Assembly (NCBI RefSeq): GCF_963378095.1
Contig: NZ_OY726397.1
Coordinates: forward strand, 1,984,001-2,048,000
Origin: Mycolicibacterium sp. MU0053
GTDB lineage: Bacteria > Actinomycetota > Actinomycetes > Mycobacteriales > Mycobacteriaceae
Reading direction: 5' to 3'
DNA: 64,000 bases
Each line of letters opens with the position of its first letter. The first letter of the stretch is position 1. Positions 1-8,868 of this stretch are shown piece by piece. The position numbers and the translations under genes were made by a program. Below the pieces are notes generated by a model. It was given only the letters and a program-made list of their open reading frames with translations. It was not told the origin of the DNA and made no database searches.

Positions 1-2118
1 CCGATCGGTACGTCACGGTGGGTCCGCAAGGACGCGCGACCCCGATTCGAACTTGGTCCCGTAATACCGGCGACAGTCACCCTGGATGGTCGGACCGTCT
101 ACGGCCGACGACCCTGGGTGCTTCTCCCGGCGACACGCACTGATTCGCCGCCGACCTGGACGGTGCGGGTGAGGCCGTTAGGCGAATCCGAATGGATCGT
201 CGACGAGGCGTGGCTGGGCGAAGAGGTCGAGACCTGCGTGGATCCGTTTGATGATGTCGAGGAACCTCAGCTCGGCCTCTTCGAAATTCTCGTGACCGGT
301 CCGATGGGCTCAGACGCCCGTTGCGTGGCATTCCTTGCCGAGGGGGTGGAAGCTACTTTCGAGCCCGCGATCCGTGTCCCAGTATCCGGGGGGCTATCGA
401 CCTGTACAGCCGTAATCGCGAGCGAAGGGCTTGCCGTTACCCCGGGCGGGCCAGTCGAATTCGGCGCACGCGATATCGAAGTCGAGCTTGAGCTGGGCTC
501 AGGACACGCTGCCGGGCAGATCTTGCTGAAGCCGCTCCACGTGGAAATCCGCAGCGGCGAAGTCGGTGTCCCCATCGCTTGGCGAATGACGGCCGACGTA
601 TGCGATCCCGATGACTTCACTCAAGATCGATTCGTCGCGATCCGTGCACCCGGCGTGGAGCGGGTTCAGTTCGCCTACTTTTCGGAGCTCGGTGATCTTC
701 TGCAGCTCGATTCGACGCCGAGACGGCGCCAAGGTGATGTGTTCGAGTCACGTACCCAGCAGTTCGCAGACACCGTGCGCAGCCACCCGTCCGGTCGGAT
801 CGTGGCCACATTGCACACCGAGGTCGGGCCGATTGAGGTCACAGTTCTGCGTGCCCAACCGCGCCGACTTGCCACCGCTGTGAGTCTGAATGACACGGCG
901 CTCGAGTTCGTCGACGCTGCTGCCTTGGATGACATGGCAGTGTTTGTATGGAGCACGACGGCGCCCTGGCGTGCCGCCGAGGTGTTACCCATCGTCGATG
1001 GGAAAGCCACCCTCCCCGAACATCTCGTCGATGCTGGCGAACTGCGTTGTCAGCTGTTCATCGACGATCCGTGGGTGTTGATCGACCCGCCGACGATTCC
1101 TCCTGAGACTGCATTTCGAGTGGAGCAGCCGGGATGGCGGAAGGACGGGACGCGGGACCAGGTGGAACTTTCGCACTACCTGGGTGGACCGTGTAGCGCA
1201 CACGTGGAAGTCGGAGTGATGCCCGAGGTGTGGGCCGCGCTGGCGCGACTTCACGCCGACGGCACATCGGAGCGCTTCGCCGGCCTCATCAAGCTGTTGG
1301 TCGGAGCGCCCAGGAAGGCACTCGAGTGTCTAGGTGACAGCACAATCCCGGCGGGGGAAAAGATGGCGATGCTGATCCGCAGTGAACTTGTCAATCACAA
1401 CTTCTCCGCCAAACAGACTCTCAACGAGCTGCATTCCCATCCTTGGTTCGGCTGCATGGTCGAACTTGCCGACTTGCCGTCGCTCTACAACCGCAGAGAT
1501 GAGGTACGGGTCGAACGTGCCGAAACCCTTGCATACCTTCAGGACCGAGGCGGGGCTGTGCTGACCGAACTTCTGCAAACGGGCAAGGCTACCCGCTTTC
1601 ATGATGCGAGTTTCGACACGCGGGTGATGGAGATGAGCTTTGTGCCGCGCAATCGGGTGGAAGCGAAGCTGCGCGAGATTCAGCAGGTGCCACGCGCACA
1701 ACTGCACCCCGAAAACCTGCGCGTGGGTGTGTACGAGGCGCTATGCAGACGAACCGAATGGATGTCCTCGGCGTGGTCACCCAATTTCGCGCAGCAGGCG
1801 GTATTCGTGGTGAACCCGATCAAACGGGCCTCACCGCTCGCACACGAGGCGATCACACTGCGCATCGACCGGCTCCGCGGCATCGACGTCTCCGAAAATC
1901 CCTGGATGCTGATGTCCGTGGAGTCGCTGACGCTGGCCTTCCTTGCCAGGCTCGAAGCCTACAGACGAATCGAGGGGCGGTACCTGAACTCTGGCCTCCT
2001 GAGGGACTGGGCACGGTTGGCGCACCTGTGCCCGACGATGGTGGCCAATGACTTGCTCATCGCTGAAGCAGTGGTGCTGTATGACCGTCGTGGTGATCTG
2101 ACTGGAGAAGACAAATGA
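1..2118 (+). CDS. Large protein of unknown fold, C-terminal part only; DruH-like by context
   Basis: The frame is open to the first base of the window, so this is the last ~705 residues of a longer protein whose start lies outside. I see no Walker, nuclease or zinc motif. The visible part has a beta-rich first half (alternating hydrophobic and acidic stretches) and a more helical C-terminus after about position 1200. Its stop overlaps the start of the DUF1998 helicase by four bases (ATGA), so the two are translationally coupled. Known: Druantia type III consists of a large domain-poor protein, DruH, encoded next to the DruE helicase. Inference: this is a DruH-like partner; the call rests on gene order, size and absence of other motifs, not on a recognised signature. 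Alternative: an unrelated helicase accessory protein. Confidence 0.5.
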   Translation, partial: PIGTSRWVRKDARPRFELGPVIPATVTLDGRTVYGRRPWVLLPATRTDSPPTWTVRVRPLGESEWIVDEAWLGEEVETCVDPFDDVEEPQLGLFEILVTGPMGSDARCVAFLAEGVEATFEPAIRVPVSGGLSTCTAVIASEGLAVTPGGPVEFGARDIEVELELGSGHAAGQILLKPLHVEIRSGEVGVPIAWRMTADVCDPDDFTQDRFVAIRAPGVERVQFAYFSELGDLLQLDSTPRRRQGDVFESRTQQFADTVRSHPSGRIVATLHTEVGPIEVTVLRAQPRRLATAVSLNDTALEFVDAAALDDMAVFVWSTTAPWRAAEVLPIVDGKATLPEHLVDAGELRCQLFIDDPWVLIDPPTIPPETAFRVEQPGWRKDGTRDQVELSHYLGGPCSAHVEVGVMPEVWAALARLHADGTSERFAGLIKLLVGAPRKALECLGDSTIPAGEKMAMLIRSELVNHNFSAKQTLNELHSHPWFGCMVELADLPSLYNRRDEVRVERAETLAYLQDRGGAVLTELLQTGKATRFHDASFDTRVMEMSFVPRNRVEAKLREIQQVPRAQLHPENLRVGVYEALCRRTEWMSSAWSPNFAQQAVFVVNPIKRASPLAHEAITLRIDRLRGIDVSENPWMLMSVESLTLAFLARLEAYRRIEGRYLNSGLLRDWARLAHLCPTMVANDLLIAEAVVLYDRRGDLTGEDK

Positions 2119-5100
2119 TCGATCGGCTTGATCCGCTTGAGACTTCGAAGGAAATCGAGGGAAGTTACAAGAGGTATCTGAAGACGCTTCTCGCTCCTCG
2201 CGACGAGCGCCTAGCCGCCGCGTTCGACGCCGAGATCGACCAAAGCACCCTTTTAACCAAGGGGCCGATCTTGGAGATGACGCCGCCGTATGAAACCGGC
2301 GCGACATGCCGCCAACTTATCGACGAGGGCGTGCTTCATCCTGACTTTGCACGGACCGACAGCGCGTCATTTTCCCTCGACCGACCGCTATACGTTCACC
2401 AGGAGACGGCGGTCCGCAAGTTCGTCGGTGGTCGTAATCTTGTGGTCAGCACGGGCACCGGATCCGGCAAGACTGAGAGCTTCCTCATCCCGATCATCAA
2501 CTCGTTGATCGAAGAGTCCGCCCAGGGGACGTTGGGGCCGGGCGTTCGAGCACTACTCCTGTACCCGATGAACGCCTTGGCCAACGACCAGTTGAAACGG
2601 CTGCGGGCGGTGCTTGCCGGTGTCCCGGAGATCACTTTCGGCCGCTACACCGGTGAAACAGCGGAGGATGTGCGTGCCGCCGAAACGGAGTTCGTTCAGA
2701 ACAACCCAGGTGTTCGCCGGCTGCCCAATGAGCTGTTGAGCCGCGACGAAATGCGCAGGACGCCACCACATCTGCTACTGACGAACTACGCGATGCTTGA
2801 GTATTTGCTGTTGCGTCCGGCGGACATCGACCTGTTCGACGGGCCGCACTCGGGAACGTGGCGTTTCATTGTGATGGATGAGGCCCACGTGTACGACGGT
2901 GCACAGGGTACCGAGGTTGCGCTGCTGATGCGCCGGCTCAAGCAACGTGTTGCACCAAAGGCAACTCTTCAGTGCATCGCGACGTCGGCTTCGCTGACAG
3001 GGTCAGTGCGCGACGATCCCCGCGGTGAGGCAATGCAATTCGCCACCAACCTCTTCGATGCCCATTTTGAGTACGTCGACGGCGATACTGGCCGGCAGGA
3101 CCTGGTCGAGCCGGTCCGCAAACAGCATCAGCTGGAATCGAATTGGCGCTTGACCGGTGACCAGTTGTGGGCCCTTCGAAAAGGTTCGATGCAGGCGAGT
3201 GAGGTGGCCCCGCCTGGAGTTGACCTGGCGACGGCATTGTTGCGTGAGCAGTCGCTGGTGGAGCTCAAGGAGGCGCTGAGTTCCGGTCCCGTGGATGTTC
3301 GGCAACTCCGCGACCGCATCTGGCCTGGTGACGAGCAGTCGGCCGAGAAGCTGGATGCGCTCGTCGATGTGGGTAGTCGTGTGCGGGACGACCGCGGACA
3401 CCCCGTCCTGTCCGCCCGATATCACCTGTTTGTCCGGGCCACCGAGGGGGCTTTCGTCAGCTTCAACGACGGCGGTCCACGGATCTTCCTCGGACGCCAC
3501 GAGGTGGACCCGGATACGGGTCGGGCAGTGTTCGAGTTCGGGACTTGCACCCGCTGCGGTGCCGTTCACCTGGCTGGCGATCTGGAACATCGTGACAGTA
3601 AGGACTACTTCCGGCCGGCGAAGAACGCGGATGTTTCGGTTAGTTGGTTGGTGCTTGCCGACGATGATGGCGACATCGTCGTTGACGAGGACGAACTCAC
3701 CCTGGCAGAAGACGACGCGAAGTCGGCGAAAAGTGACCCCACCACGAGGCGGCTCTGCACAGGTTGCGGATTGCTCGCCGATGCCGGAACCACCGCGTGT
3801 CCGTCCGCGAGCTGCCGCGGCGGACAGTTCCTTGCGGTGCGCGAGCATCCGCGTGCTACCCGAATCATGAGTCGCTGCACCGAATGTGGCACACAGTCCA
3901 GGCAGGGTGTCCGGCGTCTACGAACGGATGTGAATGCGGCGCCGGCCGTCGTCACTACAGCGCTCTATCAGCAGCTTCCCGAGGCCGCCGATGAGACCGC
4001 CGACCAAGTCGGCGGAGGCCGCAAACTGCTGATGTTCTCCGATTCGCGCCAGGCGGCCGCATTCGCGGCCCCGTACCTGGATCGCACTTACACTCGGATG
4101 CTTGAACGTCGCTATATCACTCAGGCGCTGGCCGATCCCGCGGCAACGGGAGCCGATCTGACGGTCGGAGAGCTGGGTCTGCTCACCCGGGAAAAAGCCC
4201 AAGCAGCGGGACATTTTGCCGCCAAACTGGGCAGCATTGAGATCACCCAAGCGGTGAACCAGTGGATCTCCGGTGAGTTGATGACACTGGAGACCCGGCA
4301 ATCGCTTGAGGGTCTCGGTCTGATGCGCATAGCCCTACGGCCGGGAACTCCGGTGCCATTGCGCGGCTTCACCGCACTAGGACTCACTGAGGAGGAATCA
4401 TGGGGGTTATTGAACGAGCTCATCAAGACTATTCGGCTGCAGGGAGCGGTTACGGTCCTGGACCGCGTCGACGTCAAAGATGAGCGGTTCGCGCCCCGGA
4501 ACACTCGGGTGCGGATGCGTTCCACCGGGTCTGACCGAGCTAGGCAGATCATCAGCTGGAGTCCGAGCGGCGCCGCGGCTACCAATAGCCGGATAACCTT
4601 CTTGAGAAAGGTACTAGCCGCGCTGTCTAACGACACACCCGCAGAGCGGATTCTTGAGGGCTGCTGGAAGCTGCTGGAGTCGGGTGGGTTTCTGGCCGCT
4701 GAGGCCGACCGCGGGGTTGGCGGTCAGGTTTACCAACTCGACCACAGCATGCTGTCGACCACCAATGGTGCGGACTGCCAGTGGTATCAGTGCGATACGT
4801 GCCGTGTCCTGACGGCATTTTCGGTGCGCGAAATCTGTCCTAACAGCAGGTGCACCGGCAACCTCAAGCCGTTCGATCTGCCGGCGCCCCGGGACGACGC
4901 GAACCACTACCGCGTGGTCTATCAATCGATGAATACTGCACCGCTGACGGCACGCGAACACACTGCGCAATGGAACGCCAAGGAAGCAGCCACAATTCAA
5001 CGTGAGTTCATCGGCGGCAAGGTCAATGTGCTGTCTTGCTCGACGACGTTCGAGCTCGGAGTGGACGTCGGCGACCTCCAGTCAGTGGTCATGCGCAACA

Positions 5101-6761
5101 TGCCACCAAAGACCGCCAACTATGTGCAACGCGCCGGTCGAGCCGGCAGACGAGCAGCCTCCGCTGCGTTGGTGGTCACCTACGCCAAGCGGGCGGCCCA
5201 CGATCTTGCGCAATACCAAAACCCGATAGGGATGATCGCCGGCCGCATGCGCATCCCGTGGGTTCCGATCGACAATGAGCGCATCGCCCGCAGGCATGCG
5301 CATTCCATTGCGCTGGCAGCCTACTTCAGGCACTGCTATGAGCAGCGTAACGAGAAGTGGAAGACTGCAGGTCAGTTTTTCTCACCTACCGCAGATGGTG
5401 GAGCATCGCCGGCAAGCCTTGTACGTGAATACCTTTCGCCTGTCCCGGCGGTGTTGGCGGAGGCGCTGCGTACCGCTTTGCCGCAGAGCGTTCAGACCGA
5501 GATAGGGGTCTCCGACGGTAGCTGGGTTGGGCCGCTGGTCGAGTTGCTCGACTCCGTCGAGAAGGAGCTGACCAAGGATGTCGCCGATATTGAAGAACGC
5601 ATCAACGCGTCCGTTAAGGAACGAAAGTTCTGGCTGAGCAAGCGACTTGAGGACACAAAGAACACGATCACCGGTCGGGACCTGCTGGGTTTCCTGGCGA
5701 ACCGAAATATTCTTCCGAAGTATGGGTTCCCGGTAGACACTGTCGAGCTCAGCACGCTTAATGCCGCCGACCCAGTGGGCCGACGCTTGGAGCTGGACCG
5801 GGATCTCAGCCTCGCGATTTACGATTATGCGCCCGGAAACGAGGTGGTGGCCGGAGGCAAGATCTGGACGTCAACTGGGTTGAAGACGCGTCCCGGTAAG
5901 GAACTCGTTCGCCACCAGTACCGGGTCTGCATGACTTGTAACCGGTTTGAGCGGGGCAGCGTCCTGGAGGCGGCGGACGAGTGTCCCAGCTGCGGGGAGC
6001 CCTTTAAACCTCCGAGGACGCTCATTGTGCCGGAGTTCGGTTTCATCGCAGCTAGCGATACGCGCGAGGTTGGTAGCGCGCCTCCGCAACGACGTTGGCG
6101 CGGCGGGAGTTACGTGGAGACCCACGGCGATGAGATCGGTCAACACCAGTGGACTGGGCCGGGCGGGTTGCGGGTGAACGCACGTGCGGGAGTTCGTGCG
6201 TGGCTAGCGGTCGTTTCTGACGGCGGACGTGACGGTTTCCAATTGTGTGAGTGGTGCGGCTGGGCCCGTGTCGCGGAGCGTGGCGGGCGGCGAAAGAAGC
6301 ACAATCGACCGGATAACGGGCGGGACTGCGATGGCCCGCTGGAGAAAATCTCCCTCGGGCACCGGTACCAGTCCGATATCGCGGAGTTCACCTTTGACGG
6401 CATACCGTACCAGAGCGACCAACAATCGATCTGGCTATCTGCCCTGTACGCAATGCTTGAAGGAGCGTCGGTTGCACTAGAAATCAGCCGGGACGACATC
6501 GACGGTGCGTTGTCGTGGACCCCAGACCATCGCCGCAGCATCGCGCTGTTTGACACGGTGCCAGGAGGGGCCGGCGCAGCGAAGAAGATCGCCGAGAACA
6601 TCGGCGTGGTCCTCGAGTCGGCCTACAAGCGGGTGACGAACTGCGACTGCGGCGAGGAAACCTCGTGCTACGGGTGTCTTCGCTCGTATCGAAATGGGCG
6701 CGTTCATGAGGAGCTGTCACGTCGCGCGGCGTTGCAAGTGATTGGTGGGGTGGTGGGGTGA
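2115..6761 (+). CDS. DEAD/DEAH helicase with C-terminal DUF1998 domain, DruE-like
   Basis: A 1548-residue superfamily 2 helicase, probably a DNA translocase of a phage-defence system. Walker A GTGSGKTES lies near residue 113 and the DEAH box (MDEAHVYDG) near 254. The second RecA domain carries FSDSRQAAAF, and motif VI reads YVQRAGRAGRR. Cysteine pairs (CTRCG, CTGCG, CTECG) form putative zinc ribbons in the middle and again near position 5930. The end has the DUF1998 cysteine cluster CDCGEETSCYGCLRSY. Helicase and DUF1998 in one chain fits DruE and related defence helicases better than DISARM, where DrmA and DrmB are separate proteins. The ATG at 2115 follows GGAGAAG and overlaps the upstream stop (ATGA); its own stop overlaps the next ORF (GTGA). 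The helicase family is certain; the Druantia III label is inferred from the upstream large protein. Confidence 0.85.
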   Translation: MIDRLDPLETSKEIEGSYKRYLKTLLAPRDERLAAAFDAEIDQSTLLTKGPILEMTPPYETGATCRQLIDEGVLHPDFARTDSASFSLDRPLYVHQETAVRKFVGGRNLVVSTGTGSGKTESFLIPIINSLIEESAQGTLGPGVRALLLYPMNALANDQLKRLRAVLAGVPEITFGRYTGETAEDVRAAETEFVQNNPGVRRLPNELLSRDEMRRTPPHLLLTNYAMLEYLLLRPADIDLFDGPHSGTWRFIVMDEAHVYDGAQGTEVALLMRRLKQRVAPKATLQCIATSASLTGSVRDDPRGEAMQFATNLFDAHFEYVDGDTGRQDLVEPVRKQHQLESNWRLTGDQLWALRKGSMQASEVAPPGVDLATALLREQSLVELKEALSSGPVDVRQLRDRIWPGDEQSAEKLDALVDVGSRVRDDRGHPVLSARYHLFVRATEGAFVSFNDGGPRIFLGRHEVDPDTGRAVFEFGTCTRCGAVHLAGDLEHRDSKDYFRPAKNADVSVSWLVLADDDGDIVVDEDELTLAEDDAKSAKSDPTTRRLCTGCGLLADAGTTACPSASCRGGQFLAVREHPRATRIMSRCTECGTQSRQGVRRLRTDVNAAPAVVTTALYQQLPEAADETADQVGGGRKLLMFSDSRQAAAFAAPYLDRTYTRMLERRYITQALADPAATGADLTVGELGLLTREKAQAAGHFAAKLGSIEITQAVNQWISGELMTLETRQSLEGLGLMRIALRPGTPVPLRGFTALGLTEEESWGLLNELIKTIRLQGAVTVLDRVDVKDERFAPRNTRVRMRSTGSDRARQIISWSPSGAAATNSRITFLRKVLAALSNDTPAERILEGCWKLLESGGFLAAEADRGVGGQVYQLDHSMLSTTNGADCQWYQCDTCRVLTAFSVREICPNSRCTGNLKPFDLPAPRDDANHYRVVYQSMNTAPLTAREHTAQWNAKEAATIQREFIGGKVNVLSCSTTFELGVDVGDLQSVVMRNMPPKTANYVQRAGRAGRRAASAALVVTYAKRAAHDLAQYQNPIGMIAGRMRIPWVPIDNERIARRHAHSIALAAYFRHCYEQRNEKWKTAGQFFSPTADGGASPASLVREYLSPVPAVLAEALRTALPQSVQTEIGVSDGSWVGPLVELLDSVEKELTKDVADIEERINASVKERKFWLSKRLEDTKNTITGRDLLGFLANRNILPKYGFPVDTVELSTLNAADPVGRRLELDRDLSLAIYDYAPGNEVVAGGKIWTSTGLKTRPGKELVRHQYRVCMTCNRFERGSVLEAADECPSCGEPFKPPRTLIVPEFGFIAASDTREVGSAPPQRRWRGGSYVETHGDEIGQHQWTGPGGLRVNARAGVRAWLAVVSDGGRDGFQLCEWCGWARVAERGGRRKKHNRPDNGRDCDGPLEKISLGHRYQSDIAEFTFDGIPYQSDQQSIWLSALYAMLEGASVALEISRDDIDGALSWTPDHRRSIALFDTVPGGAGAAKKIAENIGVVLESAYKRVTNCDCGEETSCYGCLRSYRNGRVHEELSRRAALQVIGGVVG

Positions 6762-6991
6762 ACGGGGACGAGATTCTGATCGTAGGATCGCAAGTGAAAA
6801 TAGGTTGTCTTCGCTGGGCTGTAGATCTTCTCAAGCACACGAGAGAGGCGAGGAACACGCCAGTAAAACCCCACCGCCGAGGCGGCCGGGTGCTTGTGCA
6901 TAGAGTGTCATTCGAGGCACGGGTTTGGGCGTCCCGGTTGGCAAAGCGTCCGCCAACCGAGCAAACCTCCGTCGTTCGGGAGGAAGTATGA
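6758..6991 (+). CDS. Small coupled ORF, 77 residues, function unknown
   Basis: This short frame begins with a GTG overlapping the helicase stop (GTGA) and ends with a TGA overlapping the BrxE start (ATGA). It fills exactly the only gap between the helicase and the BREX genes. The first half looks protein-like (MNGDEILIVGS, then CLRWAVDLL); the second half is rich in arginine and proline. No domain is recognised. It may be a genuine small subunit, the remnant of a longer gene, or a leader that keeps ribosomes moving from the helicase into brxE. The double four-base overlap is the main evidence that it is translated. Confidence 0.45.
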   Translation: MNGDEILIVGSQVKIGCLRWAVDLLKHTREARNTPVKPHRRGGRVLVHRVSFEARVWASRLAKRPPTEQTSVVREEV

Positions 6992-7542
6992 GGGAGGTTG
7001 GCACCCCCCAGGCCGGGGTGACTGAGGCAATCCGGCTGGTTCTCGGTATTGCGCGCCTCGGCGAGCAGGGCCTTAGGGGTTGGTGGCGCTCGCATGGCCT
7101 CGGAAAGGGCGGCCAGTACGTGCTCTCGACCGCTTTTCCACGAACCGCCAAGTCAGCGGCGCTTGAGCTTGACATCGTGTCCGCCGCGCGGCGGCACGAC
7201 GATCTCCTCGGACGGCAGACCGCTTTGCACCTCTTCTCGAGCGCATTTCCTTTTCGACGCTGGGCGGAGGCGTGGCTCGCCGAGCAGAAGACGCTGGCGC
7301 CCGATGCGCTGTTTGATGTACTGGTGAGCTGGGATCTTGAAAATGCCCTGACTTCCTTACGAGATTGGGCAGGCGACGCGCCAGTTGGTGAACCAATTGG
7401 CGAGGGATTGCTTCTTGGACAGCTGACCGATGAAGAACTTATGAATGACGAATCTTCGCTCACTTACGCAAAGTTGCTTGCTGCGGCATACCTCGCTCAA
7501 GACTCGAACCTTCGACCGCCGTACTTCGACCTCAAGCATTGA
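6988..7542 (+). CDS. brxE: BrxE-like BREX protein
   Basis: A 184-residue protein at the head of the BREX genes. The N-terminal pattern ARLGEQGLRGWWRS, followed within 20 residues by AFPRT, resembles BrxE, a small protein of unknown role described from BREX type 6. Position directly before brxA and brxB agrees with that family's gene order. The ATG at 6988 has a strong ribosome-binding site (GGGAGGAAG) and overlaps the preceding small ORF (ATGA). An in-frame upstream start at 6925 would overlap that ORF more deeply and lacks such a site. The stop (7540-7542) is 32 bases before the preferred brxA start. Family call is moderate because it rests on a short motif and synteny. Confidence 0.6.
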   Translation: MREVGTPQAGVTEAIRLVLGIARLGEQGLRGWWRSHGLGKGGQYVLSTAFPRTAKSAALELDIVSAARRHDDLLGRQTALHLFSSAFPFRRWAEAWLAEQKTLAPDALFDVLVSWDLENALTSLRDWAGDAPVGEPIGEGLLLGQLTDEELMNDESSLTYAKLLAAAYLAQDSNLRPPYFDLKH

Positions 7543-7574
7543 TGTTTACCGTCAACATTCAAAAGGGCGGAGCG

Positions 7575-8294
7575 ATGCTCGATGACACCCGCCACCTCGC
7601 AGAAGTGTGGGATGACGACCTTGATGCCGCCCAGAACTTGAGTCGGATCGCGGCAGGAAACCTGCTCGGTAAGTCGTCACGGAAGCGATCAGACGACGTG
7701 CTGCTCCGGATATTGTCGCCGCGATTCGTTGCACCCGGCCCAGACGTGTTGCGGGCCGTACGCGGGCTTCGTGACGACCCCAGGGCCTTCCGAGAAGCGT
7801 GTTACTACGAGACCGCCCGTGACGAAACACTCCTGGCGGCGTTTGCCGAGGGTCCAGTCTTCGACTGGTACAGCGCAGGCCGAATAGGTGTCAGTATCGA
7901 CGACGCAAAACAGTGGCTGGAAGCGCTCACCAAAGACGGAAGTCTTCCGGTGTGGACCGACACTGTCCGCACGAAGGTTGCACGCGGGTTACTTGCTGCA
8001 ATGCGGGACTTCGGAATACTCAAAGGTGCCGTACATAAGGAGTTCAACACGCCTGGTATGACACCAAAGGGCTTCGCCTACGTGGCTTTCCGTGAGCATC
8101 AGCAGCAAGTTTCTGCGCGGGCACTTCTTGAGAGCCCGATTTGGCGTCGGTGGCTTTTGGACGACATATGGATCAGCGACCTGCTCACACAGGTAGACCG
8201 ACTGGGACTTCTTCACTATTCGCGTGCCGGCTCTGCGGTTCGTATCGACTGGAAAGCTTCGGATCTTCAGGAGGTAGTCAATGTCCCTGCCTGA
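7575..8294 (+). CDS. brxA: BrxA (DUF1819 family) BREX protein
   Basis: A 239-residue protein matching the BrxA/DUF1819 family in length, helical content and position. BrxA is a small DNA-binding BREX component; in type 1 systems it sits first, before brxB. The C-terminal part has the run of aromatic and basic residues typical of the family (SPIWRRWLLDD, then LLHYSRAGSAVRIDW). ATG 7575 is preferred because GGGCGGAG lies just upstream. Alternative ATG 7542 overlaps the brxE stop by one base (TGATG) but has no clear ribosome-binding site; it would add 11 residues. The 3' end overlaps brxB by 14 bases. Confidence 0.72.
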   Translation: MLDDTRHLAEVWDDDLDAAQNLSRIAAGNLLGKSSRKRSDDVLLRILSPRFVAPGPDVLRAVRGLRDDPRAFREACYYETARDETLLAAFAEGPVFDWYSAGRIGVSIDDAKQWLEALTKDGSLPVWTDTVRTKVARGLLAAMRDFGILKGAVHKEFNTPGMTPKGFAYVAFREHQQQVSARALLESPIWRRWLLDDIWISDLLTQVDRLGLLHYSRAGSAVRIDWKASDLQEVVNVPA

Positions 8295-8868
8295 ACCGCT
8301 TCTCGGCATCGGTAAACGTGTTGTGGAGCATTTCGATGACGGTGGGGATCCGCCGTTTCAGCTGTACGTGTACAAACCCACAGCCGAATGGGAGGTTCGG
8401 GCAGAACTGGAAGACCTCCGTCTTTGGTTCGGCGCTGCAGGCCGCAACGTGAACGTCGCGGCCGTGTCGCTGGCCCGCCTGTTCTGGGCAGCGTTGGAGG
8501 ATGCCGGCTGGTTGGAGTCAGTGATCACAGCTGAACGAGACGCCGGCGGGGACCCGGAGGCGCTCTCGGAGGTTTACGCGTCAGTGGGAGAAGTCCTTCG
8601 AGACGAGCCAAGCCTGCCCGACCGTGTCAGAGCCGAACTGGCGGATGTCGATGATCGGACCGCAGTGTTTTTGTATCGCGCTGGATCCCTTTACCCCGCC
8701 TACCGAACGTCTTCGTTGCTCGATGATCTGCGGACAGATCTGAAGCTTCCGGTGACACTTCTGTACCCCGGCAAGGTAGTCGGTGAGTTTGGACTCAGCT
8801 TCATGAGTTGTTGCGAGCCTGCCTACGGATACCGCGCACGAATCGTTCCCCGAGGAGACACCGAATGA
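8281..8868 (+). CDS. brxB: BrxB (DUF1788 family) BREX protein
   Basis: A 195-residue protein with the DUF1788 signature. Near the C-terminus it has FLYRAGSLYPAYRTSSLL followed by PVTLLYPGKVVGEFGLSF, the pattern seen in BrxB, where a presumed nucleotide-fold core ends in a conserved Pro-Gly turn. BrxB is needed for BREX methylation and defence; its biochemical role is not settled. The ATG at 8281 sits seven bases after AGGAGGT, inside the end of brxA, and the stop overlaps brxC (ATGA). Confidence 0.78.
   Translation: MSLPEPLLGIGKRVVEHFDDGGDPPFQLYVYKPTAEWEVRAELEDLRLWFGAAGRNVNVAAVSLARLFWAALEDAGWLESVITAERDAGGDPEALSEVYASVGEVLRDEPSLPDRVRAELADVDDRTAVFLYRAGSLYPAYRTSSLLDDLRTDLKLPVTLLYPGKVVGEFGLSFMSCCEPAYGYRARIVPRGDTE

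Noticed and set aside
1..6761. DISARM system
   Set aside because: DISARM has DrmA and DrmB as separate proteins plus DrmC and a methyltransferase beside them. Here helicase and DUF1998 are one chain.
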